Positions 1 through 13,464 are shown, counted from the first letter of the stretch. The stretch is DNA of 64,000 nt from Choristoneura fumiferana (GCF_025370935.1 NC_133494.1:238547-302546); one strand, 5' to 3'. Notes: generated from the sequence alone by a model not told the origin. Program-made: numbers and translations.

Positions 1-404
1 ATACATAAAAAGTATTCAAACTGAACATATACCTACTTCCTGTTTTTGTTTCTAAGGTATACCTAAGTATTTAGGTATTTTATATAAAGTTTATTTTCGT
101 GAAGTAATCTAATTAGGTACTTTCTCTGGTTGCCGCACCATAAAATAGTCATCGTTCTAAATAAGTTTTTAATAACTTAAGTACCTACTTGTTTGGCTAC
201 CCACTTAAAGTTGCGATCATACATGCCGGTCCTCACCTCACAACTCAAGGGGCAAAGCTGTGTTTCATGCTATTTAATTTCGACATCATTTTATAATTCA
301 CACCAAACGGTACCCGGGCCGGCCGCACAGGCACAGCGCGAGTAATGGCATACTATTAGGTGTTCTGTGGTAACAACCATCAAGAGCGCTTACTGTAGAT
401 TGCC
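1..404. other. AT-rich sequence, no gene seen
   Basis: AT-rich sequence rich in TACCTA/TAGGTA words. I see no splice-bounded open frame or recognisable repeat. Confidence 0.5.
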
Positions 405-690
405 CTAGAAGCGGCGCTGCCAGCCGGGGCACTGGCGGCGGCGGCGGCGGCGGCGGCACCGGCGACGGAGACGATCGCGGGGATCGCAGTTAGGCGGCAC
501 ACGACACGACACGACACTCGCGGCGGGACAGTCAGCTGCGTGCGAGCGGCGCGGACGGGGCGCCGCGACTGCGACTGGCGCCCGCGCCGCCGCCGGCTGC
601 CTCTGCCTCGCCTCCACCGCCTCCTCCCGCGGCGCGCCTCGCGACCACGGGCCGGGGCCGGGGCGGGGCCGGGGGCGCAGAGCGGCCGGT
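405..690. other. GC-rich island, possible promoter or 5' exon
   Basis: An abrupt GC-rich block in AT-rich DNA with a (GGC)n run near 433-455 and many CpGs. In this window such blocks elsewhere coincide with exons. The minus-strand frame through it is low-complexity Arg/Pro/Ala, and I found no convincing splice sites or domain. It could be a promoter with 5' UTR of a neighbouring gene or another exon of the minus-strand kelch locus. Direction and role are unresolved. Confidence 0.3.
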
Positions 691-769
691 AGCCGAAAAT
701 GCCCCTGACTGTTTCGTTTGTTTACAAGAGTGTTGTTATGGTTTTAGCAAAGGATTTGGGAAATGATTT

Positions 770-965
770 TTTTTTTAAAACGAAATAGTTTTTCGGGGAT
801 CTGAACGCGCATTTCCGGGCTGGCGCATTTCGCGTCGGTCATGCGAAATTCGATTACACCATAACGTCCCCAACCAAAAAAACCGCATTCAAATCGGTTC
901 ACCCATTTACAGACACACATAACGGTCAAACTTGTAACACCCCTCTTTTTACGTCGGGGGTTAAA
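770..965. repeat. Dispersed lepidopteran repeat fragment
   Basis: It contains the phrase AACCGCATTCAAATCGGTT, followed by ACAGACACACATAACGGTCAAACTTGTAACACCC. The same block recurs at 22,380-22,500 and 49,700-49,830, so it is an interspersed repeat. The rest of 691-1270 shows nothing else that I can name. Confidence 0.55.
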
Positions 966-1270
966 AATGAAGTGGGCAATCATAGGCTTTAACATTGTTT
1001 TTATTATGAGAGGGAGGGAAACGAGCTAGCGGGTCATATTCTGATGAGAAATGATCACACCACAACCACGTGTTATCCGTCTAGCTTCTGTTTAAATTTT
1101 GTTCTAGATCTTTTTTTCCGTTTTATGTCTGGCGTATTGCCCCTCATCAACAAGACTGACGAGCAACATCGCAGCGCGCACATTGCAAGTATCTAGTATT
1201 AGAACAGATACATTTTTCTGTTGGCTGAACCACATCTCTTCTCTAACACAGTAGGCACTTAAGTAGGCCG

Positions 1271-1392
1271 CAGCAGGGCTACTACGAAACTAGAAGTTCG
1301 TGTCGTGCGTTCCCTCTCGCTCTCGTATTAAATAGTGTAAGTGTCAGAGGGACCGCACGACACGAACTTCGAGTTTCGTAGTAGTCCTGCAG
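1271..1392. repeat. Foldback (hairpin) element, AGCAGGGCTACTACGAAA family
   Basis: The left end CAGCAGGGCTACTACGAAAC pairs with the right end GTTTCGTAGTAGTCCTGCAG. Inner segments also pair (GAAGTTCGTGTCGTGCG with CGCACGACACGAACTTC). There is no ORF, so it is a foldback MITE. Relatives lie at 2,310-2,368, 38,960-39,082 and 58,906-59,044. Confidence 0.8.
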
Positions 1393-2309
1393 ATCCTCTT
1401 AGAACTTGACCTATGATATCAATATTGATTTTATTGATGTACCTACTGATTACATCACTACGTAGCCCGCTTGCTCGTTTACCTCCTATAATTTAAATAA
1501 GGAATTCAATTTTCTTTCTGTACGGTCTGAAAAACTAGGATGGGCTGATCAAACTTGACACGATTTATGCAGATGTTGTTACGAAACACCGCAAGAGAAT
1601 AGTCACGCGGAGGCTCCGTCCGCGGCGCGCGCGCAGCTCCTATGTCGGGGGCGCAAGGGCTATTTTCGGCCGCGCGCCGCCCGCGACTCTTCAGGCTTCA
1701 GGCTCAATGTCAGGCGAACAAAAACACCACGCACGGAAATACTTTACATATTTATTCATCAAAGTCTCTACAGTAATTCGCTAACTACTCGCTGGATACG
1801 TACATGCGACACTAGCTTAGTTTTTTAATATAAAAATAATTACAAATAGGAAAGATCTCGTAGTAAAAATAGAGATTAACAAATGTCGGCGGCGGCCGGG
1901 GCTTCGCCGCGCGCGACGCGTCAAGCCCAACACAAAGCAAAGACAGAGTTCTGTCGAAGGCAAAAGTACGCCTCGTCAGGTGCATACATATAGGTAGTGC
2001 CACGAGAGTTGAAGCGAATGATTACACACACAGCTACAACATGTCGTGTAGTGACAGCAGGATTTTGACATTTACTCATTCATTTCGTTCATTCTGCTTT
2101 TGTGCAATCAGTTCTTTTTGTAGCTGTGGTTTAATCATTCAGTTGAAGTCTCGTGGCACTACCTATAACTTGTTGATATACGCAAACGCCCGAGACAAGG
2201 CGCAGTTTTGCCTGGCGCCAATTTGTTCTTGGCAGAATTCCGTCTTTACTTTTTATTTGGTCTGAGTATCTAAGTATACGTAAACCACAAAACATTGGCG
2301 CGTTGGGGA
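1393..2309. other. Intergenic or intronic sequence, no gene seen
   Basis: A short GC-rich patch lies at about 1,605-1,705. Otherwise this is AT-rich DNA with only short unsupported open frames. I see no splice-bounded exon and no named repeat. Confidence 0.4.
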
Positions 2310-2368
2310 CAGCAGGGCTACTACGAAACGAAACTCCGAAAGTTTCGAGTTTCGTAGTAGTCCTGCAG
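2310..2368. repeat. Short foldback element, same family as 1271-1392
   Basis: A 59-bp version with almost no loop: CAGCAGGGCTACTACGAAAC at the left, GTTTCGTAGTAGTCCTGCAG at the right. It looks like an internally deleted member. Confidence 0.75.
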
Positions 2369-2585
2369 AGACGGACATTCATAGGTCTGCTCGTTACCAT
2401 TGTCAGGAGTCGCGCCACCCGCCGCGGCGCCATGTTCCGAGGCTCATCCATAGAGATTCTGGAGAAGGTACCTATTTAGAATAGCGTAGTAAAAATAAAT
2501 TGCAGACTGCGTCATCTACATCATTAAAGGCATATATTAATTTTGATCCAATAAATCTACACGAAACACCAAATACATCAATGGG

Positions 2586-3124
2586 GAATGGATGAAAATT
2601 TTAGAAACGCTTGAAACTTTTTTTATCGATAGCAATAACCTTCCTAATTAACAGAAAAAAATATCAGATTATTAAGTAGCATCAATTAATTAAAAAAAAA
2701 AAGTTTTCTTTACCACCATATTACGACAGTCCGGTTGTTTACGGGTTGTTCCATAGCCCAGAACAAAAAATTCAAAATGTGTCTTTGCATAGTTTTTTGT
2801 TTTGAAACTGACATGAGCTTCTATGGGTGTGTACATTGAAAACAGGGTCGGTATTTCCATGTCGGTGTTATCCGGACCGATAAAGAGTGACACCTGTAAA
2901 AACGATCGAGTCAAAGAAACAAATTCTTTTTTATTTTTTTTTGTTCTGAACTATGAAACAACCCGTAACCGACCGGACTATCGTAATTTGTCGGTAAAGA
3001 AAACTATACATTTTTTTTATTAATTGATGCTACTTAATAATCTGTCATTTTTTTCTGTTAATTAGAAAGATTATTCCTATCGATAAAAAAAGGTTCAAGC
3101 GTGTCTAAAATTTTCATCCTATTC
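2586..3124. repeat. Large inverted repeat (foldback element)
   Basis: Arms of about 200 bp pair across a loop of roughly 130 bp. The left arm runs from GGATGAAAATTTTAG through TTATCGATAG, AATTAACAGAAAAAA and GTAGCATCAATTAATT. The right arm carries their reverse complements. Differences between arms are scattered, as in an ageing foldback transposon. No coding capacity is visible. Confidence 0.75.
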
Positions 3125-4060
3125 GGCTTGAAAATTGACGACAGTAAAAGGTAAACCGATTCCACTGATTACTGTAACAATTTGTTTCATACATCTTAAA
3201 AATGGTTCCGTGCGACCGCGACTACGCCTTCGGAGTTCGGCGACACGACCGACTGTTGGAGGCAAGCAGAACATTGTCTTCAGGCTTCACTTTACAACAA
3301 TTAAACAATCAATTTCTATATCTATTCTGTCGATGACTTCAATTTTCATATTTGACTAAAATTATGTTCTGACTGTTCAGTCATAAACATGTTACCACCA
3401 AAACTGGGAGTCGTGGAATATGTGTTTAACACATTTCGATCCATAGGACACTTACAGGCATGAATAAAACGTGTTTACATTTTCTGTGGTTAGGCCATTT
3501 TTGTCGGACATCGCTTTAGACCGACCACAACCGAACGACACTCAGGTAACGATTGTAACAAACGCACAATTGCAATAATAGTAGTTTATGTGACTGGTAC
3601 ATAATGCGTAATTATGTACAGTTACATATACTGTTACTTCACACGTCATATCATAAACAAAACCAACTTATCTTTGTGACAAGACAAAGTGAACATCAGA
3701 AATGTCGGTAGATATAAATATTGCTGATGCTGCGAGTATAACGCGAACGTAGCTTTTTTTAATTCAGAGACGAACTAGACCCGGCCCCGATTCTCATATC
3801 GCTTGAGATCAAGTAACGGGCGACATTTGTCAAAGTTTAGAATAAAACTTCATCCCGACTGATATAGAATAGAGTTCCAATGGAATTGTTTTGTTTTTGA
3901 CTCTCGAATCTACTTTTAACGCAATAATAAGTACATTTCCACAGATAACAAATTATTTCTAACAAAACATTTTATTTTCATGCCGGTCATAATTTCCGGT
4001 TTTCAAACCCGTTGTAGATAAACATATCGAGTTCACAGCAACTAGAACCATTTGAGTAAA
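3125..4060. other. AT-rich sequence, no gene seen
   Basis: No convincing exon, RNA gene or repeat boundary found. Confidence 0.45.
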
Positions 4061-4079
4061 CAGCTAACAAATAACAACA

Positions 4080-4295
4080 ATACAGAGACAAAAGATCGAG
4101 CGAGACCCGCTGTACTCCTGAGGCACTGGGACACATGCTTCTGAGCATGCTCGTGGACTGAAGCAAACGCGTTCACACTTGCTTATTACCCCCGTCTCGA
4201 GCATGCCACTAATAAGCATGCTCGATAGTAGCATGTCCTGTTCACACATGCTACTAGGTAGCATTTGCTCGCTTGCTGCTAACGAGCATGTGTAA
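4080..4295. repeat. Cluster of GCATGCTC/GAGCATGC motifs
   Basis: Within about 200 bp, GAGCATGC or GCATGCTC-like words recur on both strands, mixed with GTTCACAC and TTGCTCGCTTGC. A comparable motif-dense block with GCGAGT words and GTGTGAACC lies at 14,895-15,145. The shared style suggests related foldback elements, but I cannot define the ends. Confidence 0.4.
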
Positions 4296-4758
4296 CAGTG
4301 CCTTTATACAAAACAACAACGTGGATCATCTCGCGCTCGGCGTCGGCGCGGCAGATGCGACGGGAATGTGAGGGGAGCGCTCCGCGGAGCTGCATTATAC
4401 CTACAATATTTAAACCTTTAACCTCCTATTTCACCACCGCTCTATGTTAACTTCCTGATACTTATCTTATGAGTTATGAGACAAATATCTATGATGCCAT
4501 CTTTGTTTATTTTGTTAGAGACGGTATTTTAAATATCGACCATGTGCAACGACAGGAATTTAACAGAGAGCGGTGCAACAGGCCCTAAATCTAATTATAA
4601 TTTGTTCAAAAACGGCATCTGATAATTTTCTAATGGGAAACATTTAAATGACTTCCGTAATATTAGCTAATACACGCGCGCGATTACAACGTGGTGAGTG
4701 GTGAGTGTGCGGTGCGGGAATGTAGGTGCGGTGGGCGCGGGGGGCCCCGGCGCTCCGC

Positions 4759-4937
4759 TCAGTCGTCGAGCTCGCAGTCGGAGTCAGTGTCGGGCGCGCT
4801 GGGCGGGGCCGGCGGGGGCGGGGGCGGCGGCGCGGTGGGCGCGGGGGCGCGGGGGGCGCGTCCCCCTCGGCCGGCGGCTCGTCCTCGTCGTCGTCGTCGG
4901 GCGAGTCCTCCTCCGCGCAGCACACCGCGCCGCACAG
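4759..4937 (-). CDS. Candidate terminal kelch extension exon 14
   Basis: The acceptor GTGTGCAG is followed by LCGAVCCAEEDS and a run DSPDDDDEDEPPAEGD. In a second frame the exon ends with an acidic tail APDTDSDCELDD and stop at 4759-4761. Length is one base short of joining the two (179 bp against 180). If there is no missing base, the first frame runs on to a stop at 4644. An acidic C-terminus is plausible for the readthrough product. Confidence 0.5.
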
Positions 4938-7900
4938 CTGCACACATTATAAACCATTTAATAGTCATTCACAAACAGCGCCACCTCTAAAATTTACACT
5001 ATCGTCATTTTGCAGAGAAATACCGAACGAGAATAAAAAACTTAAATCAACTGGTGGCAGTCCCTGGCCTCGAATCACAACATCAGCTTGTTCGATTTAC
5101 TTACTTTTGGCCTAATTTGAACATATGCTGAAGTGACCTCACAGATAAACGGTATAAAACATCAACAATTTGGTCACTGAAGCGGGATGCCTAAAATCCA
5201 GTTGATGCAGTCAAACAGATTGATGGACATAGAAAAGAGTTTTTCATCTCTCCTGTTCGGAAAGTTTAATTTTCATGGGTAGATAGCCGGGTGGAAAATT
5301 GCGTTTTCATCTCTAGGGTGTTTTTTTTTAAATTTTTCGATTAGCCACTGAGTCGAAGATAATTGAGTTACGTCAATAACACTTTTTTCATGCTTCGGCA
5401 TGGCCAGCATCGGCACGTCGTGGAAGGAGCTTATATACAACACTGGAGGTTGAACGCCGAAGATCCGTTTAAAACAAGAAATTTGATCTTTATTACGTCA
5501 CGAACATATTCCATCTCTTTCTTTAGTTAGGTTAAGAAAGAGATGGATGTCATTCGTGAAATGACAAAGAAAGAGATGGAATATGTGAATAAGTAAAAAA
5601 GGTCAAATTTCGTCATTCGGCGTTCAACCTCCAGTTTTGTAGGTATATAAACTCCTTGGTCGTGACCAACTCGATTTTTTTTATACTCGGCCGAGGCAAG
5701 TGGCCAGGTCAAATATGTACCGTTGGAGGTTGGATATAAGTAAATTCAATCTACTGAATACTGAAATTCAATTGAATGATATTTTCATTTTTTTTGTACT
5801 ATTTTACTTCCCTAACAGTCGAAATGAAAAGTAGAGTGTCTAACTCGGGTGAAATTACCCATTTCCCTTCGAACTATTGGCGCTCTCACTTCGTTCGATC
5901 ACCAGAATATCTCAGGTGAAATGGGTCACTTTCCACCCTTGGTTATCAATCTACTATTCTCCGATAGGCTCGAAAATGTAAACATAGTCCGCGAAGTTCT
6001 TCCTTAGAGACTGCCACAAATAAAATAAAAAATCACTAATTGTATGAAATTCCGTTAATGTATAATTTTTTTACTTTTTAAATTCACGTTTTGACTACGA
6101 TAAGTCGATTTAAACAGCCAAATATTCCTGAAGATCAAATTCCTTCTTCCATTTTTCTTTTCAAAGGTCACAGCTCATTAGAGCCACCCGGCACCCGGCA
6201 CTCGACCAGCACCGCCTCGTCTTTCGGCGTCCACTCGTTGTCGACAGGTGTCCACGGGTGGACGGTACGCCGCGTTGGCGAGTGGTCCTCGCGTGGTCCA
6301 CGAATGTCCTAGTAGTCAGTACGGCGGCGAGCAGCGGGCTGCCACCGAGCGGTCCACTCGCCGTCCGCGCGTGGACTCGCGAGTGAGGCGCTCCGGTGAC
6401 GCAAGGAGTTGATGTAGTGAGCGCATACCGATACTAAACCATATGAAGAATACGAACCGCTCGAGGCGAGGCGGCGCTGGTCGGGTGCCGGGTGCCGGGT
6501 GCCGGGTGGCTGTAATGAGCTGACCTTAAGTCCTAATCAAAGATTTAATTTAAGAAGATACAGCGTCTTTAAAAATGTCTCGTACAGTGTCAGTTTCTTT
6601 TTTTTTCAATATTTCGAGCTCAAGCACAATTTAAGAAACCGAAAAAATGGTAACAAAAGGGAATGGCTGATTTAACTAAAAAGCGTTCAGTAGCACTTTA
6701 AACCGCTTCATTTGCATTTAACTCTTTTTTTTATTCATAAAAAACACTTTTATTAAATTACATTATTATTTCTAATTCTAATCATCATCTCAGCCTATAT
6801 ATGTCCCACTGCTGGGCACAGGCCTCCTCTCAGAACAAGAGGGCTTATTCTAATGAAATATGAAAAAAAAAACAGGTATCGCGGGAAAGTAAAAGGTTTT
6901 TTTTTAAATGTTGTTGAAGTGATGAAAATCTTGTGTGTATCACGAGTCGGCGCGGCTCCGGCGGCGGGGTTCTAATAGACTCTCGTTAGTAATCCACTTC
7001 TTACGCTCCTTAATGCACAATGTACTATAACAATCTTGATTTAATTCCTCGCATTACTGGAGTTAAGCAATATACATGCCTCAGTGGAAATGGCAATTCG
7101 TGGATTCGTATTTATTGACGGACTCAGGTACGCTTCGTCCTTCAAAGTACTCGTCAACGAATTGTTTTTTCCGGCCTCGGCAGTAATGTACTTATAATGT
7201 ACCTGTTGGTCGCGCGGGTCGCGGAGGTCGCGCGGGTCGCGGGGGTCGCGCGTGGCGGGCGCGGGGCAGGGCAGCAGCAGCAGCGGCAGCAGCGGCAGGT
7301 CAGCGAGCGCGCCGCACGAGGCCGACAGCCCCCCACCAGCTCCACGCGCACGACCCCCACCCCCACCCCACCCCCACGCGCGCGCCTGCGCCCGCGCGCG
7401 GCATCGTGCCTACTGTAACACAATTCAAATTCATCTATACTTATATTATAAAGAGGAAAGATCAAAGACCAAGAGCGCAGCCTAAGGTATCGCCATATCG
7501 CCAATATTTGGAACAATTATATTTTTTTCTTTTATAAATATAAAATTTCACTCGCAAATGTGATGAACAACATTGTACGTCGCACGGGCAGTACTAGAAT
7601 TACGAACATTCTAATAGACTCTCGTTCGTAATTCCTTATTTACCGCCCTTAAGACACAATGTACTATTATATTCAAAAATGTTCAAATAAATTATTAGTT
7701 GGAGATGGTTAGTATTATGCAAAATCAAGTCTGTGGTCTATGGCTCACATAATGTAAATGTCAGTTTCTTCACACATTTTGATAATCGTTTGCACGTCAT
7801 AAAACAATAATGCCATGACGTGTCTGTCAACTTGAAAGTTCCACTTTAGCGACATATTCATTTGATAGGAACTTGATTAAAAATTGATAGACCACTTATT

Positions 7901-10900
7901 TGGGTGATGGTACACGTCCAAATCGTCCCGCCATCCAATCGTCTACCGCGACGTCGGTGGCCGTTCTCTGGCACCCGTTAGCTGACCCCAAGGTTAGCTG
8001 CTAGCCGTAGCCGTATTGTTGTAAATGAACAAGTCGTGCACTGACCGTGGAAGGCGGGCGCGCGGTGCGGCGGGGCGAGGCGCGGCGGGGCGGGGCGGGG
8101 GCGGGGGCGGGGGCGGCGCGCCGGTTGAACTCCAGCGTCTGCGCGCGGCCGCGGCCCCCGCGCCACCACCACGGCGGCGCCCCCGCCCCCGCCCCCGCCC
8201 CCCCTCGCAGTTCACGCTCTCGTAGATGTTCTCCCCGTACTGGAAACGAAACAGACCGGTCACGTTTTGAAAAATATTAGTGCAATTTCTGAATCTTGGC
8301 ATCATTTTCTTTAAATAGGAACACTGAATCATTTGCAGTTACATACAGCCTTATTCATAAAAAATCCTTAATTGAGGTTTGATCGGTCTGTTACTTAGCA
8401 GACTGATTAAGCTTGTTAGACGGTTGTCAAAAGTATGATTCATAAACGCTTGCTAGCAGTCTGCTAGTTGTTGAGCTGCTGATAGACGGATTAGACGCGT
8501 TATGTTGGCCACCTTGACAAATCAAAGACAAAAAATGGCCTAATCGATAATTTAAAAAAAAATTGACAGCAGTGACAGCAAATTACCAGGAAAGAAAATA
8601 AAAAGCGAGATGTTTGTTTCCCGCCATTTCCGATCCGCATGTTTATGTTGTGCAAAAAGCCATAATTATGTTAATCATCCTTATTTTTTTTCATATTTAT
8701 TGTTAATTTATTGTTGCTAATTTAGAGGATTTTTAAATACAAATTCCTGAAAATAATTTTTCCTGTTTTTTTTTTTAATCTGCGTTGCCCTGCCTTCACT
8801 ATAAATATCTTCGGTACCTATGGTTTTTTGCTCTAGTCAAAGTCAGCTGTTCAAACTTGTGGCGGCCATTTTGTGACTTAGCAGAGAGATAAAGGAGGGT
8901 CTACGGTCCTCTAACTTTAGCAGAGCCTTGATCGACTGATTAGCGCTAACAGACGTTTATGAATCATGTTTTTTAGCATCGGGCCTTCATTAGCCTTCAA
9001 GGAGCCTCTAACTTTTTATGAATAAGGCTGATAGTACATAGCGTTTAATAGTTCTCAGTTGTAACACAAAAAATCATCTCCACCTCAGCTCCAAATTGGT
9101 GGAATGTGGGAAACCAGCGTGATGTCAATAAAGATATGCGAATTAACCTGTTCGGCTTCTGCGCGATGCAGCCGCTGCACGTACAGCGGACACCAGTGCC
9201 CGCCCCCCGCCGCCCCAGCCCCGCCGCCGCCGCCGCTGCCGCTGCCGCCACGTTAGCATATCTGAACATAAAATAAAACACAACGTATCATAAAAATATC
9301 ATATCATAATCAGTATCATATCATAAGAATTTGAAATCATGGTTTAGCTAGGAAAAACTTAAAAGAGCTCAAAATTAAGCCGAACTCTCACAGGAAAATT
9401 CTCCTTCTTAGCTTCCCTTTTACTCTTGATGTAGTCTTTCTTCATCTGCAGCGCACTCACGTGGGGTCATGGCGGGTGTCGCGGAGGGGCGGGGCGGGGG
9501 CGGCGCGCGGGGGGGCCGCGGGTCAGGCGCGCTCCACGACGCACACGCCGGCGTACGAGCGGCCCAGCGCCATGGGCGCCGGCAGCAGCGACCACGTCTC
9601 TGTCGCCGGGTCGAACACCTGCCGACCGACACACTCAACATTTTAAATATCTTTATTCAATTAAAGCACCAACAAATACAGGGAACAAAACACTAGTTCC
9701 GAAAGGAAGGTCAAACGATCGAAAGGTTGAGAAAAGTTGTAAGTAGAATAGGATATAAAATCGCAATCTCACGTTAAAGTTGAAATAAAATGCTCGACTG
9801 TGACTGACGGCGTGTAGCTGTGCGAGCATTATCTGTTCCGTATCAGCTGCAATGCGTCATGCGGCACTGACCTCGACGCTGGCCAGGTTGGCGGCGCCGT
9901 CGTCCCCGCCGACCACGTACAGCTTGTCGTCCAGCGCGACGACGCCGGCGTTGCGGCGCGCGTGGTGCATGGGCGGCACGGGCTGCCAGCCGGCGGTCGG
10001 CCGCCAGCGCTCGGCCGAGCGGCGCACGGCCGGCCCGTCGTGCCCCCCACGGCGTACAGCGCGCCCCCCACCACGCCGACGCCGGCGCCCGACCGCCGCA
10101 CCGACATGTCGGCCACGGGCTCCCACGCGTCGCTGGCGGGTCGTAGCGCTCCACGGACTGCAGGCACTGTCGCGCGGCGCCGTCGTAGCCGCCCACGGCG
10201 TACAGCCGCCCGCCCAGCGCCGCCACGCCCACCGACGAGCGCCGCGACCGCATGCTGGCCACGGGCCGCCACTCCGCCGCGCCCGGGGACAGCGCCTCCG
10301 CCGAGCTCAGCCCCGACGTGCCGTCGAACCTGACCATAGCCTCATCATAATACATGTGTACATTACACTGTCGAAACATCCTGGACTAACCAACATCTCG
10401 CAGTTAAAACAAAAAGTCTCGACGAGAATCAAGTTGTCATGAATGTAGCCGAATGTGAGTTATCCTACCGACTGTGCCAAATAAGTTGTGGACTCGTAGA
10501 TGACGACGCTTCTTACTCTAAAGCACGGCGTCAAGTCGCGACGGCGACTCACCCGCCGACGGCGTAGACGACCCGGTCGATGACGGCGACGCCGAGCGTG
10601 GAGCGGCGCGCGGCCAGCGGCGGCCCGGCCGACCACACGTCCGCCGCCACGTTGTACACGTCCACGCTGCGCACGCGCAGGGTGCCTGCACACACACACA
10701 CGCACGCAACAACTGATCAATAATCATCTCGTCTGTGCGGATTTTACATATGCTTTCCATATACCGCCCAATTCTGGTGCATCGGGGGAAAATTTAATTT
10801 AAGAGTGTTAGTACTACTATTTTATACCTAAACATACTTTGAATTAAAAATTTATTCAAAAGTATGTATTGGTCAACAAAAAGAAAACAAGTCTCGCGAA

Positions 10901-13422
10901 TCTGCTCCACATTTTAGACTGTTAAACTACGTTTAATCTAGTCATTCAGGGTTTAAACAGTGGAACAACAGTGTAAGCTGACAACTCTATAAGCCATATT
11001 TTGTCCTGCCAAAACTTGTTTCAAGTGTTAGCTTTCTATATCTGCGTCTTAAAAAAATTAAGTTTAAATGCCACGAAAATGGTGTTTTTGCAAATATCCC
11101 GTTTCCTATAGTTGAGGTGATATTAAATTTGTATCTACTACAAAATTGTAGAGAATTATTTATGCAAATTAGGTGAAGCGTTTTTTAACGTTCATCCGTT
11201 TTTGAGATAGACTGCGGAGAGTAGGCGGTGATGCAAATGACAAATTAATTAATTTATTTATTTTCGGGGAACCAACAGCTTTAATTTACAGAGTAAACTT
11301 ATTTTATTGAAGCGAGATATTGGTAAAAAAACGATTTTTTTGACCTTCGACCTGGAATGTCTTAACACCTGGATCGACATTAGATTTCATGACATTTTTG
11401 AATATTTTTAGGATGCCAAAATAAAGGCTAATATGATGAATACAGATCGACTTTGATTCTGCAGACGTCAACTCTAATATTGCTCAGTCGAGTCGGTCCT
11501 TCGCCGCCAGTCGCCCGAACAAAACGACGCGATATGTGGCAAGCGGAGAGAGCGCGGCGTCCAGCTGGTAGCTGGTTGTCGCTCACCGTTGAACCCGCCG
11601 ACGGCCAGCACCTGGTGGTCGAGCACGGCCAGGCCGGCGCGGCAGCGGCGCGAGGGCAGCGGGGCGGCGGGCCGCCAGCGCGCGGCGTCCAGCTGGTAGG
11701 CCTCCACGTCCCGCACGGCCTTGGGCGCCTGTCCGCCCACCACGAGCAGGGCGCGCGGGCGCGGGGCGGGCGGCGCGGGCGCGCGCGGGGGCAGGCGGCG
11801 GCGGCGGCGGCCCGCGCCGGCCCGCGCAGCACGTGCAGGCTGAGCGCCTCTATCAGCAGGTCCTTGACGGCCACGGGCGCGCTGGCCAGCGGCTCGGCGG
11901 CGGCGCGCGCCACCAGCGCCTCCCGCGCCAGCAGCGGCAGCCGCACGTGCGCCAGCAGCCGCCCCAGCGACCCCGACCGCTCCTGCGCACACCCACACAC
12001 TCACCACACTAATATAACACAATCTGTTATGCAGCCTTTTCTGTTTGTTCTGTTCGAATAATCAAATACGGCATCACATTTATCTCTCCCATGAATCCAC
12101 TCATAGACTGATACCGATGAGTAGTGAATAATCATAGTTTATTTCAGATTAATAAACCCTTTAATGTTACAACGTTATATTCATCTCATAGACGATTTGT
12201 CCACTCGAACTCCGACCAAATTCCAGAGCCTCTATTTGCCACGCGCCCAATGACAAACTATTTGCAATATATTGTTATCTCGAGTAATTCCGTAGGTATA
12301 CATCCGGAGCCCGGGCTTTATAATAATATTGTCTAAGATAAAAACTACAATGTATACGAAATATGAATGTGACATACTTATGTGTTGTACAAAAATATGT
12401 CCAAACATCAGAAAATTTCTACGTCGTTTACATAAATCTATTGCGGTAAGTAAACTTAGAATACAAATTAACAGAAACATCGTCACGCACCTCTGGGCCA
12501 TGCTGCATCCAGCGAATCACCGCGTCGAGGATTACTTCCTCGTTCGGAACCTGCAACGACACGCCGTTGCTTTAATGATAAGTTATATGTATATTATTGT
12601 GATATTGCCTTTCTGTGTGTATTGTTATCTTAAATCTGTATGTTTTAAGTTGTTGGTTTTCCAGAATAAATAAATAACGAATGAAAGGGATGGAAGCGTC
12701 AGTTACCGTGATGCGGTCGGAGTCAATGAGCGCGGCGAGCGCGTCCGGCTGCAGCGCCAGGAACTCGTCGCTCTCCAGCACCTGCGCCCCAACGGTAACG
12801 ATCAAAACGCGCGTTAACAGTTAACAATTACAATGTATACATATGTATCAGTTTTCTTAAGTGGGCGTAAAATTTCCAGGGCCGCCGGGAGCCGTAAATG
12901 AGGACGTGAATTTATCAAAATAAGACAGATATTTAGCAGATTTCTATATGTGATAGAATACAGTACCTGGTGGGTCGCGCCACCACCGGCTCAATATGGC
13001 CATCGTAGCAGACGGAGTGAGTACGTCATTCATTAGTAGTTTAAAGTAGAAAAAACTTAGAGACCTAATTCTTTTTGTATTGAATAGAAAATCTTTTACA
13101 CTATACGCTGGTACCAAATAACTCAATACCGCGGAAGTCCCTTTTGCCTGAGAACGACACATACTAAGTATGTAGTCTTGAAAAAAAAATATAGATTCGC
13201 TGGTCGCAATAATAATAATAATTAATAATAATTGTTTATTTCCTTTTACAAAAGTTCTTATCGAGATAACAAGGTTGAGACCCCCTGTTAAGTTTTGAAC
13301 TTGTGTCAGGAGGCCTCGCTTTTCTAAAACTAGATAATTTTAAAAAGCCAGGAAAATTGCAATTTGTACTTAACTTACTTAACCTAAAACACTATTTGCA
13401 TGTTATGGGCATGCAATAATGC

Positions 13423-13464
<42 letters not shown>

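Noticed and set aside
2041..2451. Short open frames on both strands
   Set aside because: No splice sites, domain or codon bias; the region includes a foldback element.
4691..5115. Plus-strand Gly/Arg/Pro-rich open frames over 4,691-5,115
   Set aside because: GC-rich shadow of minus-strand candidate exon 14, which has a proper acceptor and an acidic tail.
9852..10442. Plus-strand 196-codon open frame
   Set aside because: Antisense of kelch exon 9; no domain and composition explained by GC-rich coding on the other strand.
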